Below are positions 1 to 6,007 of a stretch of DNA of 9,413 nucleotides, in pieces; position 1 is the stretch's first letter; every line of letters begins with the position of its first letter. The notes under the pieces were generated by a model. The model was given only the letters and a program-made list of their open reading frames with translations, was not told the DNA's origin and made no database searches. The DNA comes from JBBQUP01 sp038212305 (GTDB taxonomy: Bacteria; Bacteroidota; Bacteroidia; Bacteroidales; Marinilabiliaceae). Position numbers and translations under genes: made by a program. The stretch is from assembly GCA_038212305.1 (NCBI GenBank), contig JBBQUP010000116.1, positions 1-9,413 of the forward strand, read 5' to 3'.

Positions 1-87
1 CTCCAATATATAACTCGGTACCAACATCCGTGATACGGTTTCTAATAACTTGTCCGTTGAAGGACGTTCTTTTCGCTTTTGTCCCAT
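1..87 (-). CDS. N-terminal fragment of a probable IS transposase (partial)
   Basis: A leftward reading frame starts with ATG at 87-85, has an in-frame TAG three codons upstream, and stays open to the window edge, giving 29 residues beginning MGQKRKERPSTDKLL and ending in LVPSYILE. The basic start followed by a short helical segment with 'LVPSYILE' resembles from memory the N-terminal region of Bacteroidota insertion-sequence transposases of the ISAon1 type. That resemblance is not proof, because only 29 residues are visible. The context supports it: immediately upstream, facing the other way, lies a gene that has lost its 5' end, as expected if an element inserted there. The outer end of the element would fall roughly between 88 and 125; no clear terminal inverted repeat can be defined from one end. 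It could instead be the start of an unrelated small gene. Confidence 0.4.
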   Translation of the reverse strand, partial: MGQKRKERPSTDKLLETVSRMLVPSYILE

Positions 88-89
88 AG

Positions 90-491
90 AAAACTAAGAT
101 ACTTTTTTTTCATAGCACCTCAAAAAAAGAATTAACCGAAATTAAAGTATTTCAAAAGCAGCAAGATTCTCTTGTTGCCCAGATAGATTTGTTAAAGAAT
201 GAACTGAAAATTGCCATCCAATCTAAAAATAGTATGAGCTTTTTCGGTTTTAGCATGCAGAAACCATTTTATGATACAATAGTTTGGAGTGCGATTACTA
301 TTCTTTTAGTATTGTCATCAGGTATGTTATTGATTTATAAGAGAAATCTTGTTGTAACACGAAACGCAAAAAATAGGGTTGGGGAGATAGAAGAAGAATT
401 TGAAAATCATCGCAAAACTACACTTAAAAGAGAACAAAAATTAGCTCGTGAGTTGCTCGATTTTAAATTGAAGCATAACTTGGATGTGTGA
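90..491 (+). pseudogene. 5'-truncated membrane-anchored coiled-coil protein remnant
   Basis: The frame is open from 90 (after a TAG at 87-89) to the TGA at 489-491, but it has no ATG before an internal one at 234. The only plausible upstream start is a TTG at 189. Visible parts are a charged Gln/Lys-rich helix (about 125-230), a conserved-looking 'NSMSFFGFSMQ' patch (222-257), one membrane segment (about 279-338), and a Glu/Lys/Arg-rich coiled-coil tail. This order matches the C-terminal half of a Bacteroidota family of roughly 200 residues, often mislabelled in databases as 'tRNA (guanine-N1)-methyltransferase', that normally begins with a signal peptide and a longer coiled coil. Family assignment is from memory. 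The missing N-terminus and the divergent transposase-like start next door suggest disruption by an insertion. Function is unknown, and it is probably not expressed in native form. Confidence 0.6.
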
Positions 492-523
492 TTGCTTAAA
501 GCGTTTAAAATATTTCTGAAATA

Positions 524-551
524 AAAAAGCAATCCAAACGGATTGCTTTTT
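524..551. terminator. Bidirectional intrinsic terminator
   Basis: GCAATCC (529-535), loop AAAC (536-539) and GGATTGC (540-546) form a perfect 7-bp stem, flanked by A5 on the left (524-528) and T5 on the right (547-551) that extend the pairing. The symmetrical A/T tracts give a T-run on either strand, so it can end both the rightward remnant gene (stop at 491) and the leftward tRNA unit, whose 3' end at 553 is only two bases away. Confidence 0.85.
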
Positions 552-552
552 G

Positions 553-640
553 CGGAGAGTGAGAGATTCGAACTCTCGAAACCCTTGTGAGGTTTACACA
601 CTTTCCAGGCGTGCGCCTTCGACCACTCGGCCAACTCTCC
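553..640 (-). tRNA. tRNA-Ser (anticodon GGA)
   Basis: Read on the minus strand, the 88-nt sequence starts GGAGAGT and ends ACTCTCC plus discriminator G, a perfect 7-bp acceptor stem. A D-arm with GGCCGAGTGGTCGAAGGC follows, and the anticodon loop CTGGAAA gives GGA, which reads UCC/UCU serine codons. A long variable arm (around GTGTAAACCTCACAAGGGTTTC), typical of class II tRNAs, comes next. The T-loop is TTCGAAT within GAGAG/CTCTC. The 3' CCA is not encoded; the discriminator is followed by CA and then the terminator. It lies 9 bases behind the tRNA-Trp-like sequence and is probably cotranscribed with it. Confidence 0.93.
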
Positions 641-649
641 ATTGGGCTG

Positions 650-722
650 CACCGGAGGAGCGACTTGAACGCCCGATGCTCGGTTTTGGAGATCGATAAT
701 CTACCAACTAAGCAACACCCAT
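650..722 (-). tRNA. Degenerate tRNA-Trp-like sequence (anticodon CCA), possible pseudo-tRNA
   Basis: On the minus strand the stretch from D-stem to anticodon aligns in exact register with bacterial tRNA-Trp: a GTTGGTAGA D-loop and an anticodon loop CTCCAAA (anticodon CCA). The T-arm GGGCG-TTCAAGT-CGCTC pairs, with one G-U. The rest is poor. The anticodon stem TCGAT/ACCGA has an A-C mismatch, the D-stem GCTT/GATT pairs weakly, and the acceptor ATGGGTG/CTCCGGT has about two mismatches plus a G-U. CCA is not encoded directly after the discriminator, which is followed by CAGCCCA. A promoter-like element lies just upstream at 740-747. It may be a decayed tRNA-Trp copy or an unusual but functional one. 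Confidence 0.55.
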
Positions 723-739
723 GTTATTGATTTCGTTTG

Positions 740-747
740 CAAAAATA
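740..747 (-). promoter_or_regulatory. Candidate -7 element for the tRNA unit
   Basis: The minus strand reads TATTTTTG, a full match to the Bacteroidota -7 consensus TAnnTTTG. Transcription would start around 733, about ten bases before the 5' end of the tRNA-Trp-like sequence at 722, a spacing suited to a short tRNA leader. No clear TTTG is seen at the -33 distance, so the call rests on the -7 box and its position. Confidence 0.5.
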
Positions 748-937
748 GAATTTTAATTGGGTTTATTATCGATTTTATTTGATTTCTGCACATATTAAAT
801 AGCATAAATGCCTAAACAACTTGACCTAATTTACGTTCATTTAATAGTTGATTGTTTCTGGTTTTATGTTTTTAGTTTCAATTCCATTAAGCCGCTTAAT
901 TATTTTTTCTCCAACTCGTTTTAATTGAAGATTTGTT

Positions 938-1327
938 ATGATAATTGAAAATGAAATTTTGCTAACTGTACCTGAGGCTTTAAAGCATTTCGAGAGTGTA
1001 GTTGCAAATACAAAATGGAAAGTGATTGCTGTACATGATTTACAATTGGCGTTAAAAAATGCAGGTAAAGATGTGTTACCTGTTTTGGTTGTTGAGCTAT
1101 GTAATCCTGCATTTAGTGGCGTTGTACTTGATAATGACCAAAGTCGTTTTTTGTCAGCAATGATGCCTTGCCGTTTATCCTTATACGAAAAAGGTAATGG
1201 AAAAACATATGTATCAAGGATAAACCCAGAAGCACTTCATGTTCCCAAAGCATTAAATGGGGATGTTATGAGAAAGGCTTCGGATGAACTTGAACTGCTA
1301 ATTCGTTCGATTATAAAAAAAGAATAG
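938..1327 (+). CDS. DUF302 family protein
   Basis: A 129-residue protein without signal peptide or membrane segment, so probably cytoplasmic. It matches the DUF302 fold in order: an N-terminal 'TVPEALKHFESVV' helix (10-22), a strand-helix unit 'WKVIAVHDLQLALKNAG' (27-43), then 'ELCNPAFSGVVL' (53-64) with the family's Asn-Pro. The 'MMPCRLSLYEKGNGKTYVS' stretch follows (75-93), with the MPCR and Tyr/Gly pattern usual for the family, and 'INPEAL' (95-100). The length is normal for a single-domain member. The biochemical role of DUF302 is not established; relatives often occur as stand-alone small genes. Here it is a lone rightward gene, 51 nt from and convergent with the LacI gene ending at 1379. 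ATG at 938 is the natural start; no clear promoter or ribosome-binding site is seen upstream. Confidence 0.85.
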   Translation: MIIENEILLTVPEALKHFESVVANTKWKVIAVHDLQLALKNAGKDVLPVLVVELCNPAFSGVVLDNDQSRFLSAMMPCRLSLYEKGNGKTYVSRINPEALHVPKALNGDVMRKASDELELLIRSIIKKE

Positions 1328-1378
1328 ATGATTTTAAGAGAGGAAGAATTTAGAAACATAGTCTGGTAACCGTTCTGA

Positions 1379-2434
1379 TTATATGAAAAAACTCAGATTC
1401 TCAGAGGTTATAACATCAATTGGAAGGTACTCAATTTTTATAGGAACACGTTTTGAAATGATAAAGTCGAATAGTTTTTTGATTCCTCTTTCGGTTTGAT
1501 CAATAGGGCGTTGACTAATAAGGAATTTTATATACCCCATTTGTAAATAACGGGTATTTAAATCAATTAAATCATATCCAACTATATTGATGTTTTTAAT
1601 CTTATTCTTTTCAATGTAATTGGCTATGTAGTGAGCTTTTGAGTTTGTAATAAACATAGCTCCAATGTTTTTATTTTGCTGAAAAACCCGATCCAATGTC
1701 TTATTTATTTCTTCTTCATCAGGGGTTTTAATCTCTACCGAAATCTTTAAACCTGTATTTAAACCTGCATCAGAAAAATAGCTTAAAAAGCCTTTTGTTC
1801 GAATGTTTAATTTTGAGATGCTTTCAATGTTTTTTGTGATATTTATTATCACAATGTCTTTTTCTTGATTGGTTCCATAATCAATAAGTTGAGCTGCCAC
1901 ACGGCCACTTTGATAGGCTTCTTCACCTACAAAAGTTAAAAAATCTACTTCTTTGATAAAGGTGTCGATAAACACATATGGTATGTGTTTATTGGTGAGT
2001 TGATTGCAAAAACTAATGCATTTTTGTTTGAAAACAGGAGCTAGAATTAGTCCATCAGGTGGATCTTTAAGTATTTCTTTTGATTTGATTTTAAAATCCT
2101 CTTCGTTTAATCCATTATATGTAATGTATGACAATTTAACAGAGAATGATGATAACTCATTCATCGCTTTATCAATACCATGCTGATGTTTGTACCAAAA
2201 TGGATTGTTTTCGGTTGCTTCGGGCAATAGTATTACGAAATTTATTACTCGTTTAGTTTTTAGAGCCCGTGCCATCAAATTTGGCGAATAATTAAGATCA
2301 GATGCTATCAGTAATATTTTTTCACGAGTATCTAGTGCAACTTCACCTCTGTTGTGTAAAACACGATCTACTGTACCAATTGAAACACCTGCTAATAAGG
2401 CAATATCTTTTATCCTGGAGTTTTGATTTGACAT
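1379..2434 (-). CDS. LacI-family transcriptional regulator (substrate-binding-domain type)
   Basis: A DNA-binding repressor or activator of about 351 residues, counted from the ATG at 2434. The N-terminus has the LacI helix-turn-helix 'IKDIALLAGVSIGTVDRVL' (8-26), with Asp where most family members have Ser (TVDRV instead of TVSRV). A hinge helix 'SPNLMARALKTKR' (50-62) follows, then a periplasmic-binding-protein-like effector domain that begins 'INFVILLPEATENNPFW' and runs to the C-terminus. The frame remains open 12 codons upstream to an ATG at 2470, but those residues lie before the usual LacI start, so 2434 is preferred. It is the last leftward gene after exuT, so a role in controlling uronate genes is likely by context. 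The effector is unknown. A long inverted repeat (2494-2601) lies 60-170 nt upstream and could hold its operator. Confidence 0.88.
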   Translation of the reverse strand: MSNQNSRIKDIALLAGVSIGTVDRVLHNRGEVALDTREKILLIASDLNYSPNLMARALKTKRVINFVILLPEATENNPFWYKHQHGIDKAMNELSSFSVKLSYITYNGLNEEDFKIKSKEILKDPPDGLILAPVFKQKCISFCNQLTNKHIPYVFIDTFIKEVDFLTFVGEEAYQSGRVAAQLIDYGTNQEKDIVIINITKNIESISKLNIRTKGFLSYFSDAGLNTGLKISVEIKTPDEEEINKTLDRVFQQNKNIGAMFITNSKAHYIANYIEKNKIKNINIVGYDLIDLNTRYLQMGYIKFLISQRPIDQTERGIKKLFDFIISKRVPIKIEYLPIDVITSENLSFFI

Positions 2435-2493
2435 TGAATAAATTCTAAAATCAGAAATAAAGATTTTCAAACAATTCTATAAATTGAATAAGT

Positions 2494-2601
2494 AAACATA
2501 TTGGGTTTAAATAGTTGACTTATAAATGGTTGTATTGTAAGATTTTTATTGGGTGAAAATCTGTAAATACGAAATGACAACTATGTAAATCCAATATGTT
2601 T
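2494..2601. repeat. Long imperfect inverted repeat forming an extended hairpin
   Basis: The outer arms 2494-2520 and 2575-2601 are inverted copies matching at 23 of 27 positions, with an uninterrupted 11-bp end (AAACATATTGG / CCAATATGTTT). Inside, GTATT (2532-2536) pairs with AATAC (2566-2570). AGATTTT (2540-2546) pairs with AAAATCT (2556-2562) across a 9-base loop. The whole 108-nt stretch can therefore fold as a single long hairpin with internal loops. On the minus strand it starts 12 nt after the exuT stop and ends about 60 nt before the LacI gene. It could be an mRNA 3'-end structure, a weak terminator, paired operator sites, or a small MITE-like insertion. No U-rich tail typical of an intrinsic terminator follows. 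Confidence 0.7.
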
Positions 2602-2613
2602 TGTTCAGATAGA

Positions 2614-4008
2614 TTATAAATCAGTAATTGGTCTGAATATAGGCACTAATGATTTCATTCCTGCCCAAGCCAATAAATAAGCAACAGCACAAAATGCAAA
2701 CATAATTGTGTATCCAGTCTCAATATGACCCAAAGCATCGTAATAATCAAACAACCATCCACCTGCTTTGGTGATTAGCACACCGCCAATACCGCCAGCC
2801 ATTCCCCCAATACCAATTACCGAAGCAACGGCTTTTTTAGGAAACATGTCCGAAACAGTAGTGAAAATATTTGCCGACCATGCTTGATGAGCAGAGGCAC
2901 CAATTCCTATAATTACAATTGGAAACCAAAAAGAGATTTGTCCTAACCACTGTGCAGATAAAACAATTAAAGGGATAAATGCAATTAGTAACATTGCTTT
3001 CATTCGTGCCTGATAGGTTTCCATGCCTTTTTTGATGAAATAGGCAGGAAACCATCCACCGCCGATACTTCCAATCATTGTCATACTGTACAAAACAGTT
3101 AAAGGAAGTGTTAAATCGGTTTTTACAATGCCATATTGTGCATTCAGATAAGCAGGTAACCAGAATAAGAAGAACCACCACACACCATCAGTCATAAATT
3201 TACCAAACGTAAATGCCCATGTTTGTTTGTATGTAAGTAGTTTTAACCAAGGTACTTTTTCTTTTTCAGGTTTTTCAGCACTTAATCGTTCAAGTTCTTG
3301 TTCGTCTTTGTCGCTGTGAATATGATCGTATTCAGCTTGAGAAATTTTTCCTTTAGAAAGGAGGGTTTTAGGCGAATCGTACCACAAATACCAAAATCCT
3401 AACCACACAAAACCTATAGAACCAATAATAATAAAGGTTGCTTCCCATCCTAAGTGGCTTGAGATCCAAGGTACTGTAAGCGGAGCCAGAATTGCACCAA
3501 CGTTGGCTCCAGAGTTGAAAATACCAGTTGCAAAAGATCTTTCTTTTTTTGGAAACCATTCAGCAGTTGTTTTTATTGCAGCAGGAAAGTTACCTGATTC
3601 ACCTATCGCAAGAACAACTCTGGATACCATGAATCCCAAAACCGAGATAGGCACTACAATTCCTATAACTCCTAAAATGGGTGCGACTGTACCACCAATA
3701 GTTACAGCTAAAGCATGCATGGCAGCTCCTATGGACCAAATGATAAGCGCCCAAGCGTAGCCATGTTTTGTGCCTGCCCAATCAATGAATCTGCCAGCAA
3801 AAAGCATGGCAATTGCATAGGTGAATTGGAATACTGCCGCAATATCAGCATAGTCTGAATTTGTCCATCCAAATAAGTCAACTAATTCAGGTTGCAGTAA
3901 ACTAAGTACTTGCCGGTCAAGATAATTTACTGTAGTTGCAAAGAAGAGCAAACTACAAATAGTCCATCGGTAATTTCCGATTTTTTCGTTAATTGAGTTA
4001 AATGACAT
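2614..4008 (-). CDS. exuT: MFS hexuronate transporter (ExuT-like, anion:cation symporter family)
   Basis: A 464-residue inner-membrane transporter, probably a proton-coupled importer of hexuronates. Family marks include 'NYLDRQVLS' (28-36) after the first membrane helix and the MFS loop motif 'GRFIDWAGTKHGY' (72-84). The signature stretch 'RVVLAIGESGNFPAAIK' (130-146) follows, then 'AEWFPKKERSFATGIFNSG' (149-167). A long charged cytoplasmic loop (about 211-260) splits two six-helix halves. The C-terminal half carries 'SAHQAWSANIFTTVSDMFP' (372-390), typical of ExuT-like proteins. The segment between helices 3 and 4 (about 100-130) is hydrophobic and longer than in the E. coli protein. Sugar-acid specificity (glucuronate, galacturonate, or unsaturated forms) cannot be read from sequence; context favours uronates. 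It lies 221 nt behind kdgA with its own candidate promoter. ATG at 4008 sits directly before 'MSFNSINEKIGNYRW', a usual start. Confidence 0.9.
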   Translation of the reverse strand: MSFNSINEKIGNYRWTICSLLFFATTVNYLDRQVLSLLQPELVDLFGWTNSDYADIAAVFQFTYAIAMLFAGRFIDWAGTKHGYAWALIIWSIGAAMHALAVTIGGTVAPILGVIGIVVPISVLGFMVSRVVLAIGESGNFPAAIKTTAEWFPKKERSFATGIFNSGANVGAILAPLTVPWISSHLGWEATFIIIGSIGFVWLGFWYLWYDSPKTLLSKGKISQAEYDHIHSDKDEQELERLSAEKPEKEKVPWLKLLTYKQTWAFTFGKFMTDGVWWFFLFWLPAYLNAQYGIVKTDLTLPLTVLYSMTMIGSIGGGWFPAYFIKKGMETYQARMKAMLLIAFIPLIVLSAQWLGQISFWFPIVIIGIGASAHQAWSANIFTTVSDMFPKKAVASVIGIGGMAGGIGGVLITKAGGWLFDYYDALGHIETGYTIMFAFCAVAYLLAWAGMKSLVPIFRPITDL

Positions 4009-4185
4009 GATTTAATAGTTAATAGATTTATAAATTATTCGTGTAGTTTCTTTTTAAAGTTTTTTTCCAATAGGTGATTAATAGTCTGTCTTTGCATAAT
4101 GATTTATCATCTTTCAAAAAATATACTCATTCGCTTGAATAAGAATTGATATTCTAATTTGAGCTATTTTTCATTAATCTATAAA

Positions 4186-4193
4186 CAAAACTA
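4186..4193 (-). promoter_or_regulatory. Candidate exuT -7 promoter element
   Basis: The minus strand reads TAGTTTTG, a full match to TAnnTTTG, in the 221-nt gap between kdgA and exuT. The upstream -33 position (about 4213-4217) is weak. It predicts a leader of roughly 170 nt before the exuT ATG at 4008, and would let exuT be transcribed separately from the uxaC-kdgK-kdgA operon. Confidence 0.4.
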
Positions 4194-4198
4194 TTGTC

Positions 4199-4216
4199 TG
4201 AAAAGCGTTTGTAAAT
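4199..4216. promoter_or_regulatory. Possible degenerate LacI operator upstream of exuT
   Basis: The minus strand contains ACAAACGCTTTT, matching 10 of 12 core positions of the ACAAACGTTTGT palindrome found before the rightward LacI gene. One half (CGTTTGTA on the plus strand, 4206-4213) is exact and the other is poor. It lies immediately upstream of the candidate exuT -7 element, where a bound repressor could block RNA polymerase. Confidence 0.3.
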
Positions 4217-4229
4217 AGTTTAACGAGTT

Positions 4230-4901
4230 CTATTTTCGTACTTTTTTTATTGTAGCAATTAAGGTTTTTGAATTACTTGCCAGTAATTCCCAATTTTTGT
4301 TTTGCATCACTTCCTTTGGAAATAAATTAGAACCCATTCCAACACAAGTAACTCCCGCATCAAACCAGCCTTTTAAATTCGATTCAGTTGTGTCAACTCC
4401 ACCAGTAGGCATAATATTTGTCCAAGGCATTGGGGCTCTAACTGCTTTTACAAATGATGGCCCACCAATTTCAGCAGCAGGGAATAGTTTTACAACTTCA
4501 ACTCCAAGTTCTTGAGCTTTGTTTATTTCAGTGATGGTACCGCATCCTGGGGAATAGCTAACTCCTCGTCGGTTACACAGTTTAGCAACTTCTTCGTTGA
4601 TTAAAGGTGAAACGATAAAATTAGCGCCTAGTTGAATATACAATCCAGCTGTAACTGGTTCTACAATTGATCCAGCACCTAAAATCATTCCAGGCAAATT
4701 TGCTAAGGCCCACTTATTTAGTTCTCCAAATATTTCGTGAGCAAAATCGCCACGGTTAACATATTCGAAAACTCGAATGCCTCCATCGTAGCATGCTTTA
4801 ACAACATTTTTTGATGTCTCAAGATCAGCATGAAAAAACACTGGCACAACGCCAGTTTCTTTCATAGCCATAAAAACCTCGGAACGTGAATATTTAGCCA
4901 T
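4230..4901 (-). CDS. kdgA: 2-dehydro-3-deoxy-6-phosphogluconate (KDPG) aldolase
   Basis: A cytoplasmic class I aldolase of 223 residues that cleaves 2-keto-3-deoxy-6-phosphogluconate to pyruvate and glyceraldehyde-3-phosphate, the last step of the uronate branch. It may also act on 4-hydroxy-2-oxoglutarate, as relatives do. The Schiff-base lysine is K138 in 'VVKLFPA' (136-142). The catalytic glutamate is E46 in 'FEYVNRG' (45-51), with R50 nearby. The phosphate/substrate-binding parts are 'GAGSI' (75-79), 'PTGGV' (165-169) and 'VGMGS' (187-191). The length is close to the family norm, and all key residues are present. It starts at ATG 4901, 59 nt after kdgK on the same strand, and is probably in one transcript with uxaC and kdgK. 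The sequence 'FFHADLETS' near the N-terminus is usual for the Bacteroidota version (called eda in other phyla). Confidence 0.93.
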   Translation of the reverse strand: MAKYSRSEVFMAMKETGVVPVFFHADLETSKNVVKACYDGGIRVFEYVNRGDFAHEIFGELNKWALANLPGMILGAGSIVEPVTAGLYIQLGANFIVSPLINEEVAKLCNRRGVSYSPGCGTITEINKAQELGVEVVKLFPAAEIGGPSFVKAVRAPMPWTNIMPTGGVDTTESNLKGWFDAGVTCVGMGSNLFPKEVMQNKNWELLASNSKTLIATIKKVRK

Positions 4902-4929
4902 TTAATTTGTTTTTAATAGTGTGAGAATA

Positions 4930-4950
4930 GCAAATGGTAATTTCATTTGC
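4930..4950 (-). other. Small hairpin between kdgK and kdgA
   Basis: GCAAATG (4930-4936) and CATTTGC (4944-4950) form a 7-bp stem with a 7-base loop in the 59-nt gap. No T-run follows, so it is unlikely to be a terminator. It could be an mRNA processing or stability element between the two cistrons, or chance in AT-rich DNA. Confidence 0.35.
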
Positions 4951-4960
4951 ACTGTTATTT

Positions 4961-5998
4961 TTAACGTGATACGCGTCCCGAAGCATCTCCACCCATTAGT
5001 TTTTCAACTTCATCCACTGTAACTAAATTGAAATCTCCATGAATGGTATGTTTTAAGCAAGAGGCAGCTGTTGCGAAATTTAGTGCTTTCTGATCGTCGT
5101 TAGGATAAGTTAATAAACCATATATTAAGCCTCCCATGAATGAATCTCCTCCACCAACACGATCAACAATGTGAGTTATTTCGTAATGTGGGGCTACAAA
5201 AAGATTATTTCCATCATATAAAACACCCGACCAAGTATTGTGACTAGCACTTATAGAACCTCGAAGCGTTGTGATTACTTTTTTAACTCTTGGGTATTGC
5301 TTCATGATTTGCTGCGACACACTTCGATAAGCTTCAGCTTCTATGTGTCCCCCAGTTACATTAATGCCTTCAGGTTTAATACCTAAAACCATTTCAGCAT
5401 CTTCTTCGTTACCTAGCAAAATATCGCATCCAGCAACTAATTCGGGCATAATTTCACCAGCTGATTTGCCATACTTCCATAGATTTTTGCGATAATTTAA
5501 GTCGCACGATACAGGAATGCCTTTTCGATTGGCTACTTTAATGGCTTCTAAACAAGCATCGGCAGCTCCTTGCGATACAGCTGGCGTAATACCAGTCCAA
5601 TGAAAGAATGTAGCACCTTCAAGTATTTTCTCCCAGTCGAACATGCCTTTTTTAACATCCGCAAATGCTGATCCATCACGGTCGTATACAACTTTACTTG
5701 CTCGGGCAACGGCACCCGTTTCGAGGAAATAAATTCCTAGCCGATCGCCGCCTATAAGAATATCCTTGGTTGAAACACCATATTTGTTTAGCTCCATGCG
5801 GCAAGCCGTTCCTATTTCATTTTTAGGAAGACGAGTTACAAATGAGGTTTCAATTCCATAATTGGCTAACGAAACAGCTACGTTAGCTTCACCGCCACCA
5901 TATGTGGCTTCAAACTCTTTCACCTGATTGAAACGTTCAAAACGAGGGGTTGCTAAACGCAACATGATTTCTCCAAATGATACAACTTTGTGATTCAT
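4961..5998 (-). CDS. kdgK: 2-dehydro-3-deoxygluconokinase (PfkB family sugar kinase)
   Basis: A 345-residue cytoplasmic ribokinase-fold enzyme that phosphorylates 2-keto-3-deoxygluconate with ATP to KDPG, the substrate of the next gene's product. The N-terminal 'VSFGEIMLRLATP' (6-18) and the PfkB signature 'YGGGEANVAVSLA' (33-45) form the sugar-binding side. 'CDLNYRKNLW' (165-174), with Asp166, Asn168 and Arg170, is characteristic of KDG kinases. The C-terminal ATP-site motif is 'DRVGGGDSF' (279-287), where D285 is the catalytic base. This is a slight variant of the common DTTGAGDxF. The length is normal. It starts at ATG 5998, 9 nt after the uxaC stop, a clear operon arrangement. No Shine-Dalgarno sequence is visible, as is usual in this phylum. 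Fructokinase is a less likely alternative given the motifs and neighbours. Confidence 0.92.
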   Translation of the reverse strand: MNHKVVSFGEIMLRLATPRFERFNQVKEFEATYGGGEANVAVSLANYGIETSFVTRLPKNEIGTACRMELNKYGVSTKDILIGGDRLGIYFLETGAVARASKVVYDRDGSAFADVKKGMFDWEKILEGATFFHWTGITPAVSQGAADACLEAIKVANRKGIPVSCDLNYRKNLWKYGKSAGEIMPELVAGCDILLGNEEDAEMVLGIKPEGINVTGGHIEAEAYRSVSQQIMKQYPRVKKVITTLRGSISASHNTWSGVLYDGNNLFVAPHYEITHIVDRVGGGDSFMGGLIYGLLTYPNDDQKALNFATAASCLKHTIHGDFNLVTVDEVEKLMGGDASGRVSR

Positions 5999-6007
5999 AT
6001 ATTTAAA

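Noticed and set aside
407..652. Leftward 81-residue frame across the terminator and tRNA-Ser
   Set aside because: It reads antisense through the remnant gene, a terminator and a confident tRNA gene; this is a common false frame over tRNA-Ser.
2004..2186. Rightward 60-residue frame inside the LacI gene
   Set aside because: Antisense shadow of a confident LacI-family gene with no family features of its own.
2435..2470. Upstream ATG at 2470 as the start of the LacI gene
   Set aside because: It would add 12 residues before the helix-turn-helix, which normally begins within about ten residues of the start; ATG 2434 fits the family better.
2837..3781. Several frames of 60-114 residues inside exuT on both strands
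   Set aside because: They overlap a full-length, well-conserved transporter and have low-complexity, Cys/Trp/His-rich translations typical of out-of-frame reading.
4297..4515. Rightward 72-residue frame inside kdgA
   Set aside because: Antisense to the conserved active-site region of the aldolase; its openness follows from codon use of the real gene.
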